DNA of 64,000 nucleotides from Leisingera sp. JC1 (GTDB taxonomy: Bacteria; Pseudomonadota; Alphaproteobacteria; Rhodobacterales; Rhodobacteraceae). The translations under genes and the position numbers were made by a program. Positions 9,286-19,388 of the stretch are shown here, in pieces. The notes beneath the pieces were generated by a model that was not told the DNA's origin, made no database searches, and saw only the letters and a program-made list of their open reading frames with translations. The stretch's first letter is position 1; every line of letters starts with the position of its first letter. The stretch lies in the NCBI RefSeq assembly GCF_001679925.1, contig NZ_LYUZ01000001.1, forward strand, positions 222,421 to 286,420, in the 5' to 3' direction.

Positions 9286-9311
9286 GAAGATGCGGCAATA
9301 GCCGCATCTTC
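9286..9311 (+). terminator. Perfect 11-bp hairpin after hemE
   Basis: GAAGATGCGGC, loop AATA, GCCGCATCTTC. There is no T-run after it, so it may be a weak or Rho-assisted terminator, an RNA-stability hairpin, or an element controlling the 55-residue gene that begins 22 bases later. Confidence 0.6.
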
Positions 9312-9333
9312 GGACACATCCAGAGGTCTAACG

Positions 9334-9501
9334 ATGGACTACAGCAGAATGGGCGGTGCCCGCATGGGCAGCAACAAGCCCCGTCATTCGGAACATAATG
9401 CCAAGGGCACCAAGAAGAACCCCTTTGGCAAGCAGGCGGACAAGACCGAACTGCTCAAGCGGATGAAAGCCGCGGCTGAAAAGGCCAAGAAAGAAGACTG
9501 A
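9334..9501 (+). CDS. Small basic conserved-type protein (55 aa), unknown function
   Basis: A 55-residue reading frame from ATG 9334 to TGA 9501. It is hydrophilic and rich in lysine, with MGSNKPRHSEHNAKGTKKNPFGKQ in the middle split by Gly and Asn, and a Lys/Ala-rich C-terminal helix ending in KKED. There is no signal peptide or membrane segment. Codon use matches its neighbours. It sits just downstream of hemE after a perfect hairpin and converges on the racemase gene two bases later. A nucleic-acid or ribosome contact would fit the charge but is speculation. I recall similar short proteins in Rhodobacteraceae but cannot name a family. Confidence 0.6.
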   Translation: MDYSRMGGARMGSNKPRHSEHNAKGTKKNPFGKQADKTELLKRMKAAAEKAKKED

Positions 9502-9503
9502 CA

Positions 9504-10601
9504 CTACTTCCGGGCCAGTTCTGCCAGGATGTCCTCCGTGTGCTGGCCGCGCCGGGGGATCTCCGGCGGCGTCCAACCCGGCTGGCCAGAAAACCGCGGC
9601 GCAGGGGCGGCTTGCAGCACACCGTCTGCCTCCACCCAGGCGCCGCGCGCATTCATCGGATGCGCCATTGCCTCCTCCGGGTTCAGCACCGGGGCCACGC
9701 AGGAATCTGATCCTTCGAACAGCGCCGCCCAATGATCGCGCGGCTGGCCGGCAAAGATCCCGGCAAGACGGCCGGTCAGTGCAGGCCAAAGCGCCTTGTC
9801 GAACTGCCGCTGGAACTCAGAATCTTCCGCCAGCCCCAGCTTCTCCAGAAACAGCGCATAGAATTTCGGCTCCAAGCATTGCACTGAGACATAGCCGCCA
9901 CCAGCGCAGGCATAGGTGCGGCACCAATGCGGCCCGTCGAGCAGGTTTGCTCCACGCGTGACGCCAAAACTCCCGGCCTGGCGGATGCTCATCAGCAGGT
10001 TCATCATATGGGCCGATCCGTCATAGATCGCAGCATCCACCACACAGCCCTGTCCGGTGGTCCTGGCATTCAGGATGCCTGTCAGTATCCCGGCCACCAG
10101 ATACATCGCCCCGCCGCCGATATCGCCCACCAGCGTGGCTGGTGTCAGCGGTGCATCTCCGGCGTTCGAGGCATACCACAACGCCCCCGACAGCGAGATG
10201 TAATTGAGGTCATGCCCCGCCGCATGGGCCAGCGGGCTGTCCTGTCCCCAGCCGGTCATCCGGCCATAGACCAGGCCTGGGTTCACCGCGTGGCAGTGCT
10301 CGGGCCCCAGCCCCAGCCGCTCCATCACTCCGGGGCGGAAACCCTCGATCAGCCCATGTGCGGTTTCGGCAAGTTTCAGGAAGGTCGCGGCATCGTCCGG
10401 GGCCTTCAGGTCCAGCGTGATGGATCGTTTGCCACGGTCCAGAAGTGAGCGCTCCGGCATTCCTGGTGCACGGGCCGGTGTACGGGTGGTGTACGGCCGG
10501 TGCACGCAGATCACCTCCGCCCCTAGGTCCGCCAGCGTCATCGCGGCAAAGGGGCCGGGACCGAGCCCTTCAACTTCCAGAATGCGGATCCCCTGCAGCA
10601 T
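9504..10601 (-). CDS. Alpha-methylacyl-CoA racemase / CaiB-BaiF CoA-transferase family
   Basis: 365-residue class III CoA-transferase fold protein. It matches the racemase branch: AGHDLNYISLSGAL (about residues 123-136) holds the His of the catalytic pair, VGDIGGGAM holds the Asp, and a conserved LEPKFY carries the Glu. These enzymes epimerise 2-methylacyl-CoA thioesters so that branched chains or bile-type side chains can be beta-oxidised. The N-terminal LEVEGLGPGPFAAMTLADLGAEV is the family's CoA-binding start. Its stop lies two bases from the stop of the convergent 55-residue gene, and its start is 45 bases from the AraC-type regulator stop on the same strand. Confidence 0.88.
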   Translation of the reverse strand: MLQGIRILEVEGLGPGPFAAMTLADLGAEVICVHRPYTTRTPARAPGMPERSLLDRGKRSITLDLKAPDDAATFLKLAETAHGLIEGFRPGVMERLGLGPEHCHAVNPGLVYGRMTGWGQDSPLAHAAGHDLNYISLSGALWYASNAGDAPLTPATLVGDIGGGAMYLVAGILTGILNARTTGQGCVVDAAIYDGSAHMMNLLMSIRQAGSFGVTRGANLLDGPHWCRTYACAGGGYVSVQCLEPKFYALFLEKLGLAEDSEFQRQFDKALWPALTGRLAGIFAGQPRDHWAALFEGSDSCVAPVLNPEEAMAHPMNARGAWVEADGVLQAAPAPRFSGQPGWTPPEIPRRGQHTEDILAELARK

Positions 10602-10646
10602 TTGGCCTCTCCCTTTCGCTGTCCGGCAAGAACAGTCTGCGGCGGC

Positions 10647-12793
<2,147 letters not shown>

Positions 12794-12833
12794 GGCCTAG
12801 GCATTCGCCGGCGGCTGACGTCCGGCAATCAGT

Positions 12834-12931
12834 GGCTCCCGCGCCTTTGCAGAGCATCACAGATGCCCGGCAAAGCCTTGGGTCCGGCGCCGCGCTGAAG
12901 CGCGGCGCGGCAGCGCGCAGGGCGCGCTGCC
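12834..12931. repeat. Dispersed hairpin element, copy A
   Basis: Begins GGCTCCCGCGC. A short hairpin GCATC-aca-GATGC (12854-12866) is followed by CTTGGGTCCGGCGC, then a 9-bp hairpin (12887-12908, loop TGAA) and another 9-bp hairpin (12909-12931). The same order of parts recurs near 44993, 55788 and 63176. It lies between convergent pobA and the NAD(P)-binding gene. Confidence 0.7.
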
Positions 12932-12958
12932 TGGCCCAACGCCGCCCAAGGCCCGGCG

Positions 12959-13633
12959 TCAGCCGACCGCCAGGGCGGGGGCGGGAGCGCCCCAGGCAAC
13001 CGTCAGTTTCCGGTGGCTGCCGCGCGGTGCCTCAGCCAGCTCCAGCAGGGCTGTACCGAAATCTGCAAAGGAAATCTTAGAGTTGCCCTCTGCGTCGGTA
13101 ACCAGCGTGTCAGTTCCAAAGCGGTAACTGCCGGTTTGGGGCCCTTCTGACAGGATCGCGGGCGGGCGCAGGCAGGTCCATTGTGCCTCAGTCTCCGCGT
13201 CCAGCAGCGCGTCCTGTGCGGCGCAGGCCTCGGCAATCGGGCGGACGCTGTCGGGCAGGAAGCCTGGTGCGTTCAGCACCGTGTGGCCGCTGCCGTCTGC
13301 CAGTTTCAGGGTTGCGGCGCCGCCGGTGACGAGCGCCGGAATGCCGGCCAGCCGCGCGGCCGTCAGCGCATTGCGGGTCAGCGGCACCAGATCCGCCTCC
13401 CGGCCTGCGGGTGGCCTCAGGGCGCTGATGACCAGATCGTGACCCCTGGCGGCTTCTGACGCGGCCTGTGGCTGGTCCAGCAGGTCCAGTGCCAGCAGTG
13501 TTACATTCGGGCCAACGGCGCCAAGGGCCTCCGGTTTGCGCGCCACGGCTGTCACGTGGTGGCCGCGGGAAATTGCTGCCTGCAGTGCCGCGCCGCCGAC
13601 ATCGCCGGTGGCACCGAAAAGAATTATCTTCAT
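12959..13633 (-). CDS. NAD(P)-binding (NmrA/YwnB-like) protein
   Basis: 224-residue atypical SDR. The N-terminal MKIILFGATGDVGG is the nucleotide-binding loop of the NmrA/YwnB type, followed by VTAVARKPE, where the Arg suggests NADPH. The central AAQDALLDAETEAQWTCLRPP resembles the substrate region of this group. Members are often flavin-reductase-like or redox-sensing proteins; the function here is unknown. A strong ribosome site (AAGGAG, six bases before ATG) and an unusual double palindrome overlapping the promoter imply tight regulation, probably by a MarR-, HxlR- or TetR-type repressor. No such regulator is encoded next to it. Confidence 0.82.
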   Translation of the reverse strand: MKIILFGATGDVGGAALQAAISRGHHVTAVARKPEALGAVGPNVTLLALDLLDQPQAASEAARGHDLVISALRPPAGREADLVPLTRNALTAARLAGIPALVTGGAATLKLADGSGHTVLNAPGFLPDSVRPIAEACAAQDALLDAETEAQWTCLRPPAILSEGPQTGSYRFGTDTLVTDAEGNSKISFADFGTALLELAEAPRGSHRKLTVAWGAPAPALAVG

Positions 13634-13644
13634 GCTGTTCTCCT

Positions 13645-13696
13645 TTTTATCTTGATGTCGAGATACAAACTTTTAAATCTCGACGTCAAGATAAAA
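13645..13696 (-). promoter_or_regulatory. Double palindromic operator overlapping a promoter
   Basis: Two 20-base arms (13645-13664 and 13677-13696) are inverted copies matching at 19 of 20 positions, separated by 12 bases. Each arm is itself nearly palindromic (ATCTTGATGTCGAGAT). On the minus strand a -35 candidate TTGACG (13684-13689) and a -10 candidate TATCTC (13660-13665), 18 bases apart, lie one in each arm, so bound repressor would cover both. The shape resembles MarR-family operators. Start codon is 12 bases further on. Confidence 0.75.
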
Positions 13697-13810
13697 TTTT
13701 CCGGCGAAGGCTTAATGCGCCCAGTCAGGGGCTGCAGCAGGCTTGGCAGCGCCGGGCTGGGCGGCTAGGTCTGAAAGGAACCGCAACGAAGCGCCAGGGA
13801 GGGCCCGCCC

Positions 13811-14332
13811 ATGCAGATGAGTGACCAGAAGGATATCGCCGCCGATCCGGCAACCGTCTATGCAGCGCTGCTGACGCCGGAGGTTCTGAAAGCTTGCGTG
13901 CCCGGGGCGCAAGAGGTGACCGGCACGCCTCAGGACGGGTTCGAAGCCACGGTCACCCAGAAGGTCGGGCCCGTCAAAGCAACCTTCAAAGGGCAGGTGA
14001 CGCTGTCGGATCTGGTCGAAAACGAAAAGCTGACTATCTCCGGTGAGGGCAAGGGCGGCGCGGCCGGCTTCGCCAAGGGCGGGGCTGTTGTGACGCTGGC
14101 GCCGTCTGAAACCGGCACATTGCTGTCCTACAACGTGGAAGCCAAGGTCGGCGGCAAGCTGGCCCAGCTGGGCAGCCGGATCATTGATGGTTTTGCCAAG
14201 AAGATGGCGGATCAGTTCTTTGTCAATCTGCAGTCCCACCTGGCGCCGGAAGAAGAGGGCGGCGATGGTGCTGCACCGGATGAGGGTGAAGAAAAGAAAG
14301 GCTGGTTCAGCAAGGTGACAGGCCGCGGCTGA
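13811..14332 (+). CDS. CoxG-like SRPBCC domain protein
   Basis: 173 residues. Residues about 1-145 form an SRPBCC/START-like fold of the carbon monoxide dehydrogenase subunit G (CoxG) family: PATVYAALLTPEVLKACVPGAQEV near the start, KVGPVKATFKGQVTL in the middle, and LGSRIIDGFAKKMADQFF at the end. An acidic linker follows, ending in KKGWFSKVTGRG. CoxG-type proteins bind lipid or assist membrane docking of molybdenum hydroxylases. No CO dehydrogenase subunits are near, so this is a stand-alone member. ATG at 13811 or 13817; the AGGGAGGG site favours either. An ABC exporter follows 110 bases later. Confidence 0.85.
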   Translation: MQMSDQKDIAADPATVYAALLTPEVLKACVPGAQEVTGTPQDGFEATVTQKVGPVKATFKGQVTLSDLVENEKLTISGEGKGGAAGFAKGGAVVTLAPSETGTLLSYNVEAKVGGKLAQLGSRIIDGFAKKMADQFFVNLQSHLAPEEEGGDGAAPDEGEEKKGWFSKVTGRG

Positions 14333-14443
14333 TCCCTGCGCTGGCGCACAGGCCATTCTGCGGCCTGATACGATGCGCAGGGCTGGCAGGCGCGGCAAAC
14401 CGCCGCTAGGGTGGCCGGGATTTGAGACCATCCCGGAGGCACC

Positions 14444-15403
14444 ATGGCGGCAATCCTGTCAATCCGCGATCTGCGCAAAACATATGATGGCGGTTTTCAG
14501 GCGCTGAAAGGCGTCTCGCTGGATATAGCTGAAGGGGAAATCCTGGCGCTGCTCGGGCCTAACGGCGCGGGCAAGACCACGCTGATTTCAACCATCTGCG
14601 GCATTACCACGGCAACGTCTGGCAGTGTCAGCGTTGGCGGGTTCGACAACGTCAGCCAATTCCGGCAAGCGCGTGCCCTGATCGGGCTGGTGCCGCAGGA
14701 GATTACGCTGGAGCCTTTCACCAAAGTTCTGGACACGGTCACCTTCTCCCGCGGTCTGTTCGGCAAGCCTGCCAGCCCGGCGCTGGTGGAGGACGTCTTG
14801 CGCAAGCTGTCGCTGTGGGAGAAGCGGGACAGCCGGATAATGGACCTGTCTGGCGGAATGAAGCGGCGGGTGCTGATTGCCAAGGCGCTGGCGCATGAGC
14901 CGCGCATCCTGTTCCTGGATGAACCGACGGCGGGCGTAGACGTCGAACTGCGCAAGGACATGTGGGAGATCGTCCGGGAGCTGAAGGCGGACGGTGTCAC
15001 CATCATCCTGACCACCCACTACATCGAAGAGGCCGAAGCGATTGCCGACCGTGTCGGGGTGATCACCGGCGGCGAGCTGCTGCTGGTTGAGGAAAAAGAG
15101 CAGCTGATGGCGCGGATGGGGCAAAAGCAGCTGGAAGTGCAACTGACCGCGCCGGTCGAGGCAATCCCTGAGGCGCTGTCGCAGCACAATTTGCAAATCG
15201 TCAATGGCGGCGGGGCGCTTCTCTATACCTATGACGCTCGGGCGGAGCGGACTGGCATCACCACACTGCTGAACGATGTGGCCCAGGCCGGACTGGTGCT
15301 GGCGGATGTGCAGACCCGGGAGTCCAGTTTGGAGGATATTTTTGTCGGTCTTGTCTCTGGCGGACCGGCAGCAAAAGACGCAGCCGCAGGAGATGCAGCA
15401 TGA
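14444..15403 (+). CDS. ABC-2 type transporter ATP-binding protein
   Basis: 319 residues. Walker A is GPNGAGKTT (about residue 38), the Q-loop is in [10 protein letters not shown], the signature is LSGGMKRR, Walker B is [10 protein letters not shown], and the H-loop is [17 protein letters not shown]-terminal extension of about 90 residues with a [19 protein letters not shown] pattern is typical of ATPases of drug, antibiotic or polysaccharide ABC-2 exporters. Its stop overlaps the permease start in ATGA, so the two are translationally coupled and form one exporter. Substrate unknown. Confidence 0.93.
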   Translation: MAAILSIRDLRKTYDGGFQALKGVSLDIAEGEILALLGPNGAGKTTLISTICGITTATSGSVSVGGFDNVSQFRQARALIGLVPQEITLEPFTKVLDTVTFSRGLFGKPASPALVEDVLRKLSLWEKRDSRIMDLSGGMKRRVLIAKALAHEPRILFLDEPTAGVDVELRKDMWEIVRELKADGVTIILTTHYIEEAEAIADRVGVITGGELLLVEEKEQLMARMGQKQLEVQLTAPVEAIPEALSQHNLQIVNGGGALLYTYDARAERTGITTLLNDVAQAGLVLADVQTRESSLEDIFVGLVSGGPAAKDAAAGDAA

Positions 15404-16161
15404 ACTGGACCGCAGTTGCCACAATCTACAAGGCGGAAATGGCGCGCTTCTGGCGCACCTTTCTGCAAAGCTTCATCTCGCCGGTCCTGTCCACTTCGCT
15501 CTATTTCGTGGTGTTTGGAAGTGCCATCGGCAGCCGCATTCAGGAGGTCGACGGGGTCGAATACGGCGCCTTTATTGTGCCTGGGCTGGTGATGTTGTCG
15601 GTGATCACCCAGAGCATCAGCAATGCGTCCTTCGGGATCTACTTCCCGAAGTTTATCGGCAATATCTATGAGATCCTGTCGGCGCCAATCAACTTCCTGG
15701 AGGTTGTGGCGGGCTTTGTCGGTGCGGCAGCGACCAAATCGCTGTTCATTGGCACGGTGATCCTGTGCACCGCCTCACTGTTTGTGGATCTTTCAGTGCA
15801 GCACCCGCTGGCGATGGTGGCATTTCTGGTGCTGACCTGCCTCAGCTTCTCCCTGATGGGCTTCATCATCGGTATCTGGGCCGGGAATTTCGAACAGCTG
15901 CAGCTGGTGCCGTTGCTGGTGGTGACGCCGCTGGTGTTCCTGGGCGGGTCTTTCTATTCGATTTCGATGCTGCCCCCGGTCTGGCAGACGATTACCCTGT
16001 TCAACCCGGTCGTCTATCTGGTGTCGGGTTTCCGCTGGGCCTTCTTTGGTCAGGCCGATGTGCCGGTGCTCCTTAGTCTGTGTGCGATTGGCGGGTTCAC
16101 GCTCGCTTGCGTGGGCGTCATCTGGTGGATCTTCAAAACAGGCTGGCGCATCCGGGCCTGA
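15400..16161 (+). CDS. ABC-2 type transporter permease
   Basis: 253 residues with about six membrane segments and the ABC-2 signature around [17 protein letters not shown] near the C-terminus. The N-terminal region [25 protein letters not shown] is typical of the YadH/NodJ-like branch. It pairs with the overlapping ATPase gene upstream to form an inner-membrane exporter. The cargo is not shown by sequence or context. A 10-bp hairpin lies 22 bases past the stop. Confidence 0.92.
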   Translation: MNWTAVATIYKAEMARFWRTFLQSFISPVLSTSLYFVVFGSAIGSRIQEVDGVEYGAFIVPGLVMLSVITQSISNASFGIYFPKFIGNIYEILSAPINFLEVVAGFVGAAATKSLFIGTVILCTASLFVDLSVQHPLAMVAFLVLTCLSFSLMGFIIGIWAGNFEQLQLVPLLVVTPLVFLGGSFYSISMLPPVWQTITLFNPVVYLVSGFRWAFFGQADVPVLLSLCAIGGFTLACVGVIWWIFKTGWRIRA

Positions 16162-16183
16162 TCCGGGCGATGCCTTCCTTCAA

Positions 16184-16206
16184 GGCGGCAGCCGCAGGCT
16201 GCTGCC
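16184..16206 (+). terminator. Hairpin after the ABC exporter genes
   Basis: GGCGGCAGCC, loop GCA, GGCTGCTGCC: ten pairs with one G-T. There is no T-run, so termination here is only possible, perhaps with Rho. Confidence 0.4.
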
Positions 16207-16347
16207 CATTAAGGCGGGCTGGGAGCAATTCGGCGGGGGCAAACCAGCGTTGCATTTATGCCCGCGGCTGTGCGGTTTTTGCATTTCACGGAAATTCCCA
16301 AGTCCGCGCACCTTGTTTCACCCCGGACGGCCCTCTACATCGGCGCC

Positions 16348-17145
16348 ATGAGATTTCACCTGCCTTTCCTGAAAAGACAGCCGCTGGTGGCAGTGGTGCG
16401 CCTGAATGGCGCCATTGGCATGCCCGGCCGCGGCTCCCTCAGCGACGCAGGGCTGGCACCGGTGCTGGAGCGCGCGTTCCGCAAGGGCAAACCTGCTGCC
16501 GTCGCACTGGAGATCAACTCTCCTGGCGGTTCGCCGGTGCAAAGCTCGCTTATCGGCGCCCGCATCCGGCGGCTTTCAGAAGAGCTGGATGTGCCGGTCT
16601 ATGCATTTGTCGAGGATGTGGCAGCTTCGGGCGGCTATTGGCTGGCGGCGGCTGCAGATGAGATTTGGGCCGATGCCAGCTCGGTTCTCGGCTCGGTCGG
16701 GGTGATCTCAGCAGGTTTTGGCGCCCATGTCCTGCTGGCGCGCCAGGGGGTGGAACGGCGCGTCTATACCGCGGGCGAAAGCAAATCGATGCTGGACCCG
16801 TTCCGCCCGGAAAACCCGGAGGATGTGAAGCGCCTAAAGGTCATCCTGAACGACATCCACGCCAATTTCATCGACCATGTCACCGAACGCCGCGGGTCCA
16901 AGCTGCACAGTGAGGAAAACCTGTTCACCGGCGAGGTCTGGCTGGCGCGCCGGGCAGAAGAACTGGGGCTGATCGACGGTATCGGCCATCTGAAGCCCAA
17001 GATGCAGGAACGGTTTGGTGAGAAGGTCCGCTTCCGCCGCTATGGCCTGAAGAAACCGCTGCTGAGCCGCTTCGGTATTCAGGTCGCGCAGGATGCGCTG
17101 GCCGGGATCGAGGAGCGCGCCGAATACGCGCGTTTCGGTCTCTGA
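16348..17145 (+). CDS. S49-family signal-peptide-peptidase-like serine protease
   Basis: 265 residues, the short form of SppA/SohB-type proteases. The catalytic serine is Ser94 in VAASGGYWLA, and the general-base lysine is Lys146 in AGESKSMLDPF. The oxyanion region is INSPGGSPVQSS (about 57-68). The start at ATG 16348 gives MRFHLPFLKRQPLVAVVRL, a short amphipathic or anchoring N-terminus rather than a cleavable signal. These enzymes degrade leftover signal peptides or membrane protein fragments. It is followed with a single-base gap by a 57-residue membrane protein. Confidence 0.92.
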   Translation: MRFHLPFLKRQPLVAVVRLNGAIGMPGRGSLSDAGLAPVLERAFRKGKPAAVALEINSPGGSPVQSSLIGARIRRLSEELDVPVYAFVEDVAASGGYWLAAAADEIWADASSVLGSVGVISAGFGAHVLLARQGVERRVYTAGESKSMLDPFRPENPEDVKRLKVILNDIHANFIDHVTERRGSKLHSEENLFTGEVWLARRAEELGLIDGIGHLKPKMQERFGEKVRFRRYGLKKPLLSRFGIQVAQDALAGIEERAEYARFGL

Positions 17146-17146
17146 C

Positions 17147-17320
17147 GTGCTGTTCAAGATCGTTGCAACCTTTCTGGCGGTGATGGCTGTGCTGGCGATG
17201 TTCGGCAAGTTGCGGTTTCCCGGCCAGAAGCAAATAAATTCCAGGCGCTGCCCGTCCTGCGGCCGCTTCAAGATCGGCAAGGGGCCGTGCGCCTGTAATA
17301 AGGGGGATCGTGGCAAATGA
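17147..17320 (+). CDS. 57-residue membrane protein with Cys cluster (unknown)
   Basis: A GTG-started frame between the S49 protease and the antiporter, one base after the former's stop and overlapping the latter's ATG (ATGA). One N-terminal membrane helix (about residues 2-22: FKIVATFLAVMAVLAMFG) is followed by a basic linker and RRCPSCGRFKIGKGPCACNKG, a Cys-x2-Cys then Cys-x-Cys array like a one-knuckle zinc ribbon. Tight packing and coupled starts support a real gene. Function unknown; a membrane-tethered metal-binding partner of the protease or antiporter is an inference. Confidence 0.72.
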   Translation: MLFKIVATFLAVMAVLAMFGKLRFPGQKQINSRRCPSCGRFKIGKGPCACNKGDRGK

Positions 17321-18279
17321 TGCCATGGCTGTATTCGGCGCTTGGTCTGGTCATCCTGCTGCTGGCGGGGGACGCGCTGGTGCGTGGTGCGGTGAATCTC
17401 AGCCTGCGGCTGGGGGTGCCCGCGCTGATCGTCAGCCTGACCATCGTCGCCTTTGGTACCTCGGCACCGGAACTGCTGATCGCGATCAGCGCCGTGCATG
17501 AGGGCGCCGATGGCATCGCAATGGGCAATGTCGTTGGTTCGAACACGGCCAATATTCTGCTGGTGCTGGGCATACCTGCCCTGATGCGGGCCTTGCACAC
17601 CAGCGAGTGCAGCACCCGCAGAAATTATATCTTTATGCTGGGTGCCTCGGTTCTGTTCATCGGCCTTGCCTTTGGCGGCACCTTCACCGTCTGGTCGGGG
17701 CTGATCCTTCTGGCGGCGCTGGCAGGGGTGCTGGCGGTGGCCTTCCGCGACGCTCGCAACCACCGGCGCAACGGAAATGGCAAGGGCTGCGCTGCGGATG
17801 CAGACTTGGAAGAGATCGAGGAAGCCGACCCGGACATGCCTTACTGGCGCGTTGGCCTCTACCTGCTGCTGGGCCTGATCGGCCTGCCGCTGGGCGCCGA
17901 CCTGCTGGTCGATAACGCTACAATCATTGCCCGCCTCTACGGCGTCAGCGAAACCGTGATCGGCCTGACGCTGGTGGCAGTCGGCACCTCGCTGCCGGAA
18001 CTGGCCACCACTGTGATGGCAGCGCTTCGCCGCCAAGCGGATGTGGCGCTGGGCAATGTGATCGGCTCCAACATGTTCAACTTGCTGGCCATCATAGGTA
18101 TTGCAACTTTCATCGGCCCGATCAGCGTGGATCCGGAATTCCTGCAGTTCGACCTGTGGGTGATGCTGGCCGCCTCATTGCTGCTGATCCCCTTTGTCTT
18201 CTTCAAGCAGGACATCACCCGCATCTGGGGTGTCATTCTGACGGCGCTCTATCTGGCCTATCTCTTCGTCCTGTTCTAA
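17317..18279 (+). CDS. Calcium/sodium antiporter (CaCA family, YrbG-like)
   Basis: 320 residues with the two inverted alpha-repeats of the Ca/cation antiporter superfamily: FGTSAPELLIAIS (about residue 46) with GNVVGSNTANI, and VGTSLPELATTVM (about 225) with GNVIGSNMFNL. About ten membrane helices are split by an acidic cytoplasmic loop (DADLEEIEEADPDM). It exchanges Ca2+ for Na+ or H+ across the inner membrane. Its ATG overlaps the stop of the 57-residue gene, so the two are translated together. Confidence 0.94.
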   Translation: MMPWLYSALGLVILLLAGDALVRGAVNLSLRLGVPALIVSLTIVAFGTSAPELLIAISAVHEGADGIAMGNVVGSNTANILLVLGIPALMRALHTSECSTRRNYIFMLGASVLFIGLAFGGTFTVWSGLILLAALAGVLAVAFRDARNHRRNGNGKGCAADADLEEIEEADPDMPYWRVGLYLLLGLIGLPLGADLLVDNATIIARLYGVSETVIGLTLVAVGTSLPELATTVMAALRRQADVALGNVIGSNMFNLLAIIGIATFIGPISVDPEFLQFDLWVMLAASLLLIPFVFFKQDITRIWGVILTALYLAYLFVLF

Positions 18280-18312
18280 CTCTGTTTCCAAGGCAGCAGC
18301 AGGGAGGCACAG

Positions 18313-19089
18313 ATGCGTGCATTGGTGACCGGGGCGGGCAGGCGGCTGGGGCGCGCCATGGCTTTGGAGCTTGCAGCGCAAGGGTATGACGTCGCTGTCC
18401 ACTATGCGTCTTCCGCAACTGAGGCAGAGGCGACGGCGGCGCAGATCCGCAGCATGGGCCGGCAGGCCGCGGCAGTACAAGCAGACCTGCTGCAGGAGGA
18501 TCAGGCCCAGGCTCTGCTTCCGCGCGCAGCTGATAGCCTGGGCGGCGCCATTAATTGCCTGGTCAACAATGCGTCCGTGTTTGAGCATGATACGCTTTCC
18601 ACTGCCTCCCGGAGCAGCTGGGACCGGCATCTGGACAGCAATCTGCGGGCGCCGTTTGTACTGTTGCAGGCCATGGCCGCGCAGGAGATCCCGGTAGAGC
18701 TGGATGCAGGCGGCGAGCCGAGGGCATGGGGGCTGGCGGTCAACATGATCGACCAGCGGGTGCGCAAGCTTACGCCTGACTTCATGAGCTACACACTGGC
18801 CAAATCAGCGCTGTGGACATTGACGCAGACGGCTGCACAGGCGCTGGCTCCGCGGATCCGCGTCAACGCCATCGGCCCGGGCCCGACCCTGCAAGGGCCG
18901 AGGCAAAGCGCGGAGCAATTCGCCCGCCAGCGAAAGGCCACAATTTTGCAGCGCGGCGCGGATACCGAGGATGTCACCGCGGCTCTCAGCTATCTGCTGC
19001 AGGCAAAAGCAGTGACGGGTCAGATGATCTGCGTGGACGGCGGCCAGCACCTGGGCTGGCAGACTCCTGACAGCGACGGCCTTGAGTGA
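18313..19089 (+). CDS. SDR-family oxidoreductase, pteridine-reductase-like
   Basis: 258 residues. VTGAGRRLGRAMA (about residues 5-17) is the TGxxRxLG form typical of FolM/pteridine-reductase-like SDRs, where the Arg favours NADPH. VNNASVFEHD carries the NNAS variant of NNAG, also typical of that group. The catalytic YTLAK is intact, and the end shows VTGQMICVDGGQHL. A dihydrofolate/dihydromonapterin reductase activity is likely but inferred. It follows the antiporter by 33 bases with an AGGGAGG ribosome site. Confidence 0.85.
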   Translation: MRALVTGAGRRLGRAMALELAAQGYDVAVHYASSATEAEATAAQIRSMGRQAAAVQADLLQEDQAQALLPRAADSLGGAINCLVNNASVFEHDTLSTASRSSWDRHLDSNLRAPFVLLQAMAAQEIPVELDAGGEPRAWGLAVNMIDQRVRKLTPDFMSYTLAKSALWTLTQTAAQALAPRIRVNAIGPGPTLQGPRQSAEQFARQRKATILQRGADTEDVTAALSYLLQAKAVTGQMICVDGGQHLGWQTPDSDGLE

Positions 19090-19388
19090 CGCAAACAGGG
19101 AAGAAACCGGCCCTTTCGCTGCAAGTTTTGCACCGTCTAACATGCCGTCACGGAAGCGTTACAAAAGTGCCTTTCTTTTCAAAACCTTGACAGATGGCGT
19201 GAAAAGTTTTTCTTTAAATCAGCACCTTATCAGGTTGCCTAAAAAATAAGCATCCGTCCAAAACCGCTCTGAAATAAGAGAAAAGGCGGGATAGCCCAAA
19301 GATATCTCCGTAGTTATCCACAGCTTCCGTGGATTTCCCGGCTCTTGATCCTGACGGGTAAACATTGCAGCCAAGGACAGGGAATCAT
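19090..19388. other. Non-coding leader upstream of uvrC with a DnaA-box match
   Basis: About 300 bases with no gene I can support. It is more AT-rich than its surroundings. It holds a TTGACA hexamer (19187-19192) with a weak T-rich -10 region, and a perfect TTATCCACA (19314-19322) inside a short dyad ATCCAC-N7-GTGGAT (19316-19334). It probably contains the uvrC promoter. Confidence 0.5.
19314..19322 (+). promoter_or_regulatory. Consensus DnaA box
   Basis: TTATCCACA is the exact consensus bound by DnaA. It stands alone, 67 bases before the uvrC start, with no second box close by, so it is not an origin. It could allow DnaA control of uvrC or occur by chance. Confidence 0.35.

Noticed and set aside
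18371-18697. 108-codon plus-strand frame inside the second SDR gene
   Set aside because: Arg/Met-rich alternative frame of the SDR gene with no ribosome site.
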